Assembly (NCBI GenBank): GCA_900766945.1
Contig: CAAFXD010000217.1
Location: forward strand, 1-5,431
From: Clostridia bacterium
Lineage (GTDB): Bacteria; Bacillota; Clostridia; Oscillospirales; Acutalibacteraceae
Reading direction: 5' to 3'
DNA: 5,431 bases
Part shown: one piece after another, positions 1-5,029 of the stretch
How positions within the stretch are numbered: the first letter of the stretch is position 1
Layout of the letters: every line of letters begins with the position of its first letter
The notes under the pieces: generated by a model
Told to the model about the DNA's origin: nothing
Seen by the model: the letters and a program-made list of their open reading frames with translations, nothing else
The model's database searches: none
Program-made: the position numbers and the translations under genes

Positions 1-1170
1 CGCAAACTCAATCCTGAATCCAATGTGCAGTTCGGCGAAGGGGGTGCGGGCACCTTTTCCGACGGAAAATTAAATACGGGCACCAAGGATTTTCGCCAGC
101 GCGAGGTCTTGCGCCAATTTGTGTTGCACGGCGCGCCCGAGGAGATTTTATACAGCGCAAAGCCGCATATCGGCACGGACAAGTTGTGCGCGGTGGTCAA
201 AAATATCCGCGAGGAAATTCTGCGCCTCGGCGGCGAAATCCGCTTTGAAACAAAACTGACAGATTTACTTGTTTACAACGGCGCGTTGCAGGGTATTACC
301 TACACCGACAAATCAGGAAAAGAAACCGATTTTGAGACCGATGCGGTCATTCTTGCAATCGGGCACTCCGCGCGCGACACGGTCGAAATGCTGTACCGCA
401 AAGGGTTTACGATTACGCAGAAGGCATTTTCGGTCGGCGCACGGATTGAACACAAGCAGGAAATGATTAACCGTTCGCAGTACGGCGCGCTTTGGAATCA
501 CCCGAAATTAAAGGCGGCGGATTATAAACTCGCCTGCCACCCACCGGGCGGGCGCGGGGTGTATACATTTTGTATGTGCCCGGGCGGTACGGTCGTGTGT
601 TGCCCGAGCGAGGAAGGCACGGTTGTCACCAACGGTATGAGCGAATTTGCCCGTGACGGCGAAAATGCCAATTCCGCGTTGCTGGTCGGCGTCGAGCCCG
701 AGCAGTTCCCGAGCGACCACCCGTTGGCGGGGTTAGCGTATCAGCTGGAAATTGAGAGAAAGGCGTTTTCTTTGGGCGGCGCGGATTATACCGCCCCCGC
801 GACCTTGGTGGGGGATTTCTTAAAAGGAGAAGCCTCGCACGCGCTCGGCGCGGTACGCCCGACCTGCCCCACGGGCGTTTCGCTTTGCAATCTGCGCGAG
901 ATTTTACCCGCGCGTGTGGCAGACACCATGGCGGAAGCGCTCGTCAAAATGGACACGATGCTTGCGGGATTTGCACTTCCCGAAGCGGTGCTGACAGGAC
1001 CTGAAACGCGGTCCTCTTCGCCCGTACGTATTGTCCGTGACGAATTTTTCCAAACCAAGGTAAACGGCGTGTTCCCCTGCGGCGAGGGTGCGGGGTATGC
1101 GGGCGGCATTATTTCCGCCGCCGTGGACGGGATGAAGTGCGCCGAAGCGGTGCTTTTTGACGAGCATTAA
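1..1170 (+). CDS. FAD-dependent oxidoreductase, COG2509 type (5' end outside window)
   Basis: This is the C-terminal 389 residues of a putative FAD-dependent dehydrogenase; the frame is open from base 1 and ends at TAA 1168-1170. Family members are, from memory, a little over 500 residues, so roughly the first 140 residues, including the N-terminal dinucleotide-binding GxGxxG, are missing. Visible family motifs, numbered from the first codon in the window, are NPESNVQFGEGGAGTFSDGK (5-24), AIGHSARDT (119-127), SVGARIEH (144-151), TFCMCPGG (189-196), ETRSSSPVRIVRDE (335-348) and the C-terminal FAD-contacting GEGAGYAGG (361-369) followed by an AAVDG helix. The protein is probably cytosolic; I see no signal or membrane segment. 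The substrate and reaction are not established for this family. It is cysteine-rich, with a CMC and a CC pair at 191-201. It converges on the LRR gene and shares a hairpin with it. Family assignment is confident, function is not. Confidence 0.93.
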   Translation, partial: RKLNPESNVQFGEGGAGTFSDGKLNTGTKDFRQREVLRQFVLHGAPEEILYSAKPHIGTDKLCAVVKNIREEILRLGGEIRFETKLTDLLVYNGALQGITYTDKSGKETDFETDAVILAIGHSARDTVEMLYRKGFTITQKAFSVGARIEHKQEMINRSQYGALWNHPKLKAADYKLACHPPGGRGVYTFCMCPGGTVVCCPSEEGTVVTNGMSEFARDGENANSALLVGVEPEQFPSDHPLAGLAYQLEIERKAFSLGGADYTAPATLVGDFLKGEASHALGAVRPTCPTGVSLCNLREILPARVADTMAEALVKMDTMLAGFALPEAVLTGPETRSSSPVRIVRDEFFQTKVNGVFPCGEGAGYAGGIISAAVDGMKCAEAVLFDEH

Positions 1171-1186
1171 AAACGAGCATAGCATA

Positions 1187-1220
1187 AACTCCCCTGTATG
1201 TGCATACAGGGGAGTTGTTT
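1187..1220 (+). terminator. Hairpin terminator between convergent genes
   Basis: The arm AACTCCCCTGTAT (1187-1199) pairs perfectly with ATACAGGGGAGTT (1204-1216) around a GTGC tetraloop, a 13-bp stem with a CCCC/GGGG core. It begins 16 bases after the stop of the FAD enzyme gene. On the + strand it is followed by GTTTGTATATTTGATTTT, a broken U tract, so it best serves the + strand gene. On the - strand it lies 26 bases past the stop of the LRR gene, and no other hairpin is seen for that gene. The - strand tail (TATGCTATGCTCGTTTTT) is poorer, so action in that direction is inferred. Confidence 0.88.
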
Positions 1221-1242
1221 GTATATTTGATTTTGCGTGCTG

Positions 1243-3411
1243 TCAGACAGTGCGAGCGCCGGACGCAATTTGTAAAATCCAACGCGCGTCCACGGCGTTC
1301 ACTTTGCCGTCACCGTTTACGTCTGCTGCGTCGGTTTGCGTATTATCTAATGTTCGGGTGCCGGACGAAGCCTGTAATACCCAACGGGCGTCAACCGCGT
1401 TAATTTTATCATCGCCGTTGACATCGCCGAGTTGAATACCGAGTCGTTCGGTGGTTACGATAAATGTATCTAAGTTATCGGTGGAAAAAACCAAATAGCC
1501 GTTTTGTATACCGGCAAGCATATTGGTGTAACTGCCGTCTGCTTCTTGTTGGTATACACGATATTGTTTACCGTCTGTTGTAGGTAAAGGAATGCTTACC
1601 GTGACTGCATTTGCAGGAGTCAGCGGCATACCGTCCGCAGTCTGTAAAGCAATGGTATATGCGGTTGCCGTCTCGGTTTCTTCACTTAATTCTACGGTTA
1701 ATATTGTGTCGACAGGTAAGTTGTTGAAACTGCATTCGCCGATTGAAACGCCTGTTGCGGTGTCATTCAGTTTTTGTAATGCAATAAATGTATATCCTTT
1801 TTCAATGGCAAAAGATTCAGCAAAAGAATCCGCATAGCCGTAGATGGTTGTGATAGCAGATTCGGAAAACGCGCTGTCATCTATCTGGGTTATGCTTTCC
1901 GGCAATATGATATCTGTAAGTGCAGAACAGCCGTAAAATGTTTGTTCGCCAATGCTTGTAACGCCAATCGGAATATTTATGCTTTCGAGAGAGGTGCAGT
2001 AATAGTAACTCATGTTTCCGAGGCTTGTAACACGATCGGGTATTGTCATTGCTTTTAGCGAACTGCAAGCGGAAAATGCCCCATCCGCAAAATTCACTGA
2101 GCGATTTAAAATAGAGATATCCGTGAGCGAAGCACAGCAAGAAAATGCAAAATATCCGATATTTTCTACACTGCGGGGAAGCGTGAGCGTTTTCAGTGCG
2201 CTGCTGTGGAACGCGTATTCGCCGATATCTGTTACACTATTGGGGAAAACGACATTTTCTAAATGCTCTGCATAGTAAAATGCATTATCACCGATATGGG
2301 TCGTGCCGTTTGGAACAGTATACGCTGTGTCAAATCTCCCAGCAGGATAAAACACCAACTCTGTTTTTTCTTTGTTAAATAACACACCGTCTTGCGAAAC
2401 ATATTTTGCGTTGTTCGGCGCAACCTCAAAACTTTGAATTGCCGTACAGCGGAGAAATGCGCTACTGTCAATTTCAGTTGTTGCCGTGGGAATGGAAATC
2501 TGTGTGAGTGAGATGCATCCTGCAAAGGCATAAGCGCCTACTTTTTGAAGGCTGTTTGGTAAGGTCACACTTGTAAGTGCAGAGCAATTATCGAATAAGC
2601 CAAACGGCAATTCGGTAATTCCTTGCGGAATATGGATTTCTGTTAATGCAGAGCACATTAAAAAAGCGTAGTTCCCAAGCCAAATCAGATTGTCGGGAAG
2701 GTCGACGGAATTTAGACTGCTACATCCTGAAAAAGCATCGGCACCGATACTGATTACACTGTCGGGAATGAGAATCGTTTCTAATTTGGACCGCCCGCTA
2801 AAAGCGCCGTCTGCAATGACTCTTGTTCCGTCTTTAATCTGATATGTTTGCGTTAGCCGATAATTGGAGTCAATCAAATACTTTCCGATGTATAGCACAT
2901 CAAAAACATTCCAATTTCCACCATCGTTATAGTATGCTGTGTTTGAAAAAGCGGTCGCCCCAATGGTGATTAGGCTATCCGGTAAAATAATTTCAGACAG
3001 TGATTTGCAATCTCGAAATGCGCCGTAGCCGATGTTGGTTACACCGTCGGGAACAGTGACACTTTTTAACCAAGTCAAATCAGCGAAGGCATACATGCCA
3101 ATGTTTTTCAACTGTGAAGGGAGTACTATATTCGTAATTTCGGAACGACCTTGGAATGCCCAATCCCCAATACTTGTCACGGTATATCCGTCCAAACTGT
3201 CCGGTACTACCGTTACGGGACCGGATGTTTCACCGAAAAATTTTGAAATTTCACAGGTTTTATCACTTTCTGACAGAACGATATATTCATAACCGTCGGC
3301 AGTGTTTGCAAAAGCGATAAGTGCTGTGAACGGTAGGGTGGAGAGCGTTAGAACCAAAGCAAATAGTATGCAGAGAACCCGTTTTGTATTTTTTGATTTT
3401 TGCATTTTCAT
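1243..3411 (-). CDS. Secreted BspA-type leucine-rich-repeat protein with C-terminal dockerin-like module
   Basis: A 722-residue exported protein. Residues 1-35 form a signal peptide: Lys/Arg-rich start, hydrophobic core at about 12-34, likely cleavage after AFA (33-35). Residues 77-530 hold about 17 BspA-type (LRR_5) units with the pattern IGxxAFxxCxxLxxIxLPxSV, broken by two non-repeat segments (about 162-196 and 335-370). The array ends in the usual GYADSFAESFAIEKGYTF cap. Residues 550-655 are a beta-rich, Thr/Val-rich spacer, and 661-722 a duplicated Ca-binding dockerin-like module. No transmembrane anchor, LPXTG motif or lipobox is seen, so attachment would depend on the dockerin. Related LRR proteins are often surface or adhesion proteins; the role here is inferred. 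There are two possible starts, ATG 3411 and ATG 3405; the purine-rich AAGGAAAGGGG upstream (3416-3426) could serve either, and I chose the longer form. The gene has its own promoter and is more AT-rich than its neighbours in the lines I sampled. Confidence 0.93.
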   Translation of the reverse strand: MKMQKSKNTKRVLCILFALVLTLSTLPFTALIAFANTADGYEYIVLSESDKTCEISKFFGETSGPVTVVPDSLDGYTVTSIGDWAFQGRSEITNIVLPSQLKNIGMYAFADLTWLKSVTVPDGVTNIGYGAFRDCKSLSEIILPDSLITIGATAFSNTAYYNDGGNWNVFDVLYIGKYLIDSNYRLTQTYQIKDGTRVIADGAFSGRSKLETILIPDSVISIGADAFSGCSSLNSVDLPDNLIWLGNYAFLMCSALTEIHIPQGITELPFGLFDNCSALTSVTLPNSLQKVGAYAFAGCISLTQISIPTATTEIDSSAFLRCTAIQSFEVAPNNAKYVSQDGVLFNKEKTELVFYPAGRFDTAYTVPNGTTHIGDNAFYYAEHLENVVFPNSVTDIGEYAFHSSALKTLTLPRSVENIGYFAFSCCASLTDISILNRSVNFADGAFSACSSLKAMTIPDRVTSLGNMSYYYCTSLESINIPIGVTSIGEQTFYGCSALTDIILPESITQIDDSAFSESAITTIYGYADSFAESFAIEKGYTFIALQKLNDTATGVSIGECSFNNLPVDTILTVELSEETETATAYTIALQTADGMPLTPANAVTVSIPLPTTDGKQYRVYQQEADGSYTNMLAGIQNGYLVFSTDNLDTFIVTTERLGIQLGDVNGDDKINAVDARWVLQASSGTRTLDNTQTDAADVNGDGKVNAVDARWILQIASGARTV
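1246..1431 (-). other. Dockerin type I-like module (two Ca-binding repeats)
   Basis: This encodes residues 661-722 of the LRR protein. There are two copies of an EF-hand-like loop followed by a helix. Copy 1 has D663, N665, D667, N671 and D674; copy 2 has D697, N699, D701, N705 and D708. These are the spaced acidic/Asn positions of dockerin calcium loops. After each loop comes nearly the same helix, NAVDARWVLQASSGTRT and NAVDARWILQIASGART. The positions that confer cohesin specificity in well-studied dockerins (often Ser-Thr) are Ala-Val in both copies, so the two faces look equivalent. Dockerins bind cohesin domains on scaffoldins or on the cell surface. No cohesin gene lies in the window, so the partner is unknown. 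Confidence 0.88.
1822..3183 (-). repeat. Array of about 17 BspA-type LRR units
   Basis: The tandem protein repeats span residues 77-530 of the secreted protein, with a period of about 23 residues (69 bases). Well-preserved units include TNIGYGAFRDCKSL (125-138), ISIGADAFSGCSSL (220-233) and TSIGEQTFYGCSAL (485-498). Two units are degenerate: NFADGAFSACSSL lacks one residue, and TSLGNMSYYYCTSL replaces the AF pair with SY. The first interruption contains DVLYIGKYLI and the second DGVLFNKEKTELVFYPAG, both of which recur in this protein family. At DNA level the units have diverged, so there is no sign of recent copy-number change. Confidence 0.9.
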
Positions 3412-3446
3412 TTTACCCCTTTCCTTTTAAAACCCTTGTTACCGTG

Positions 3447-3475
3447 ATTGTACCATAGACCTGTTAGAAAAGCAA
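3447..3475 (-). promoter_or_regulatory. Sigma-A-like promoter of the LRR-dockerin gene
   Basis: Read on the - strand, TTGCTT (3475-3470) is followed after 17 bases by TACAAT (3452-3447). The -10 matches the consensus at five of six positions; the -35 keeps TTG. Transcription would start near 3440 and give a leader of about 30 bases before ATG 3411, too short for a riboswitch. The -35 lies inside the T-rich tail of the ddh terminator, so the two signals overlap. Confidence 0.68.
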
Positions 3476-3517
3476 TAGAAAAAGGCGATTTTGAATAGAC
3501 CTAATTCAAAATCGCCT
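3470..3517 (-). terminator. Rho-independent terminator of ddh
   Basis: On the - strand, AGGCGATTTTGAAT (3517-3504) and ATTCAAAATCGCCT (3496-3483) form a perfect 14-bp stem around a 7-base loop. The stem is followed at once by TTTTCTATTGCTTTTC. It starts 19 bases past the ddh stop codon, an ideal position. The AAAA of the + strand next to the stem is too short for a good terminator in the other direction, and no + strand gene needs one. Confidence 0.92.
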
Positions 3518-3536
3518 GAACTCTATATTTCTGTTT

Positions 3537-4517
3537 TTACAGCAGTGTTTTCCGCTGTTCTTCGGGGGTGGCAGGGTGCAAATACGACGGGGCAATGTCA
3601 AAAATCGTCTTACAGCCGCAAACCCCGTCTTTCTGCATACGGTATGCCGCGCGCGCAAAGGCGACCAAAACGCTCGAAGTAAAGCCGGGGTTGGAGTCTA
3701 ATTGCAATTTGTATTCCACCACATGCTTTTGCTCATTTTGCAGACCCGTTACGCCTGTGCGAAATACCACGCCGCCGTGGGGAATGCCTGCGTGGTCGCG
3801 GTCGAGTTCCGCTTGGCTGATGAAATGCACGGTGGTGTCATAATCGGCAAAGTAATTCGGCATGGTTTTAATCGCGTTTTCAATCGCCTTACAATCCGCG
3901 CCGTCCTCTGCCACCACAAAGCATTCTCTCGTGTGCTTTTCGCGTGTTGTAAGGTCGGGATTTTCACCGTTTCGCACGCTTTCGAGCGCACTTTCCACGG
4001 GAATGGTGTATTGCTTGCCGTCTTTTACGCCGGGAATGCGGCGAATGGCGTCGGAATGGCCTTGGCTGACGCCTTTGCCCCAAAAGGTATAGTCCTTGCC
4101 GTTCGGCAAAATGGCTTGCCCATATAAACGGTTCAAAGAGAATAAACCGGGGTCCCAACCAACCGAAATCACACTGATTTTGTTTGCCGCGCGGCTGACT
4201 GCGTCCACTTGCGCGAAATGTTCGGGGATTTTGGCGTGGGTGTCGAAACTGTCCACCACATTAAAATATGCCGCCATTTCCGCGGTCTGCGTGGGCAGGT
4301 CGTTGGCACTGCCGCCGCACAAAATCATCACGTCAATGTCATTTTGCATATTTTTCGCATCGTCCCAACGGTAAACGGGTGCGCCTGTCGCAGTTTTTAC
4401 GCTTTCGGGCGCGCGGCGTGTGAAAATGCCGACAAGTTCCATATCCTCTGCGCTGTTGAGGGCGCTTTCCACACCGCGCCCCAAGTTGCCGTAGCCGGCA
4501 ATACCGATTTTAATCAT
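3537..4517 (-). CDS. ddh: meso-Diaminopimelate dehydrogenase
   Basis: The enzyme catalyses NADPH-dependent reductive amination of L-2-tetrahydrodipicolinate with ammonia to meso-2,6-diaminopimelate, the one-step branch of lysine and peptidoglycan synthesis, in the cytosol. Its 326 residues are close to the 320 of the Corynebacterium glutamicum enzyme, and I recognise collinear similarity throughout. Key segments are the NADPH Rossmann loop GYGNLG (8-13), TRR (33-35) for the cofactor phosphate, VDSFDTH (88-94) with the conserved Asp pair D89/D92, GWDPGLFSLNR (120-130), FWGKGVSQGHSDAIRRIPGV (145-164), PHGG (246-249) and SNPGFTSS (275-282). The frame is open further upstream to 4574, but ATG 4517 is preferred: it has AGGAGA seven bases before it, and the family begins with this IKIGIAGYGNLG strand. 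It is a single-gene unit with its own promoter and terminator. It stands downstream of cysK-rrf2 but is probably transcribed separately. Confidence 0.97.
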   Translation of the reverse strand: MIKIGIAGYGNLGRGVESALNSAEDMELVGIFTRRAPESVKTATGAPVYRWDDAKNMQNDIDVMILCGGSANDLPTQTAEMAAYFNVVDSFDTHAKIPEHFAQVDAVSRAANKISVISVGWDPGLFSLNRLYGQAILPNGKDYTFWGKGVSQGHSDAIRRIPGVKDGKQYTIPVESALESVRNGENPDLTTREKHTRECFVVAEDGADCKAIENAIKTMPNYFADYDTTVHFISQAELDRDHAGIPHGGVVFRTGVTGLQNEQKHVVEYKLQLDSNPGFTSSVLVAFARAAYRMQKDGVCGCKTIFDIAPSYLHPATPEEQRKTLL

Positions 4518-4524
4518 ACTTTTC

Positions 4525-4530
4525 TCTCCT
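4525..4530 (-). promoter_or_regulatory. Ribosome binding site that fixes the ddh start
   Basis: On the - strand AGGAGA sits seven bases before ATG 4517-4515. This decides against the upstream in-frame ATG at 4574, whose extra 19 residues (MRFCWIIILVAILYSGEKS) are encoded by the promoter and leader DNA. Confidence 0.9.
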
Positions 4531-4551
4531 GAATATAAAATTGCAACCAAA

Positions 4552-4580
4552 ATTATAATCCAACAAAACCGCAATTACAA
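4552..4580 (-). promoter_or_regulatory. Sigma-A-like promoter of ddh
   Basis: On the - strand TTGTAA (4580-4575) is followed after 17 bases by a perfect TATAAT (4557-4552). Transcription would begin near 4545, leaving a leader of about 28 bases that contains only the ribosome binding site. The leader is too short for a lysine riboswitch or T-box. The -35 occupies the loop of the hairpin at 4555-4598, and the -10 overlaps the end of that hairpin's right arm. Confidence 0.78.
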
Positions 4581-4598
4581 GCAATTTTGTCGGATTAT
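4555..4598 (-). terminator. Hairpin after the Rrf2 gene, likely terminator of cysK-rrf2
   Basis: On the - strand, ATAATCCGACAAAATTGC (4598-4581) pairs with GCGGTTTTGTTGGATTAT (4572-4555) around an 8-base loop. That gives 18 pairs, 15 Watson-Crick and three G-U. The G-U pairs form only in RNA made from the - strand; in the other strand they become A-C mismatches. This favours an RNA hairpin of the cysK-rrf2 transcript, 11 bases past the rrf2 stop. The tail AATTTTGGTTGCAATTTT is only moderately U-rich, so termination may be partial. The same inverted repeat could instead be a protein-binding operator over the ddh promoter. Confidence 0.6.
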
Positions 4599-4609
4599 GT
4601 CGAATTTTT

Positions 4610-5008
4610 TTATAACAAGTTCGCAAGCGTGATACCGTCAAAATAGTTGTTGACGAGTGCGTCAAATTCTTTCCACATCGGTAAGGTTTTGCAGTAAGAT
4701 GCCCGTTCGCATGCTTTCGCATCGCATTTTAGGCAGGCAACGGGGGCTAAATCGCCCTCTGTCAGCCGCAGGACTTCGCCGACGCGAATGCTTTCCGCAT
4801 CCCGCTTTAAGCGGTAGCCGCCACCCTTGCCGTGCAGGCCCTCTACAAAGTCCCCTTTGGAAAGTAGTGGCATAATTTGCTCTAAATATTTTAACGAAAG
4901 TGATTGCCGCGCGGCAACATCTTTCATCGGCACATAGCCTTCTGCCTTGTGCTCTGCCAAATCCAGCAGAACGCGCAGGGCATATCTGCCGCGTGTGGAA
5001 ATCATCAT
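4610..5008 (-). CDS. Rrf2-family transcriptional regulator (CymR/IscR-like)
   Basis: This 132-residue regulator is a typical size for the Rrf2 family. The winged helix-turn-helix begins with MISTRGRYALRVLLDLAEH (2-20). It continues through VPMKDVAARQSLSLKYLEQI (26-45), which contains the recognition helix, and the wing GLHGKGGGYRL (57-67). The dimer/sensor part holds C92, C95, C100 and C106, followed by the helix MWKEFDALVNNYFDGITLANLL. C92-x7-C100-x5-C106 resembles the three-Cys Fe-S site of IscR-like members; C95 is extra. B. subtilis CymR lacks such a cluster motif. The gene lies 21 bases after cysK, so co-transcription and control of cysteine or Fe-S genes are likely but inferred. Start: AGGTGG (5020-5015) stands six bases before ATG 5008 and nine before ATG 5005; either is possible, and family members usually begin like the shorter form. 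Confidence 0.93.
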   Translation of the reverse strand: MMISTRGRYALRVLLDLAEHKAEGYVPMKDVAARQSLSLKYLEQIMPLLSKGDFVEGLHGKGGGYRLKRDAESIRVGEVLRLTEGDLAPVACLKCDAKACERASYCKTLPMWKEFDALVNNYFDGITLANLL

Positions 5009-5014
5009 ATCACA

Positions 5015-5020
5015 CCACCT
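5015..5020 (-). promoter_or_regulatory. Ribosome binding site of the Rrf2 gene
   Basis: On the - strand AGGTGG lies within the 21-base cysK-rrf2 gap and serves one of two tandem ATG codons (5008 and 5005). Nothing resembling a promoter or terminator fits in this gap, which supports co-transcription with cysK. Confidence 0.8.
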
Positions 5021-5029
5021 AAGGATCTG

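Noticed and set aside
25..27. GTG as start of the FAD enzyme
   Set aside because: It lies inside the conserved NPESNVQFGEGG motif, and the frame continues to the window edge, so it is an internal Val codon.
786..1185. Antisense open frames over the end of the FAD gene
   Set aside because: They are opposite strongly conserved coding sequence, and one runs across the FAD gene stop codon; no start signals or motifs.
1822..3183. Regular spacing reminiscent of a CRISPR or satellite array
   Set aside because: The period of about 69 bases is explained by 23-residue LRR units in one open frame, and the DNA copies are not near-identical.
3367..3375. Lipoprotein-type Cys near the N terminus of the LRR protein (C14)
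   Set aside because: The residues before it (RVL) do not form a lipobox, and the Cys lies inside the hydrophobic core ahead of a clear AFA cleavage site.
3702..4127. 141-codon + strand open frame opposite ddh
   Set aside because: It lies entirely antisense to the well-supported ddh gene, has no ribosome binding site that I can see, and its protein shows no recognisable motif.
4518..4574. N-terminal extension of ddh (a short hydrophobic stretch resembling a membrane segment)
   Set aside because: The DNA is the ddh promoter and leader; the strong ribosome binding site and family alignment place the start at 4517.
4518..4609. Lysine riboswitch or T-box upstream of ddh
   Set aside because: The gap is only 92 bases and the predicted leader about 28 bases, far too short for either element.
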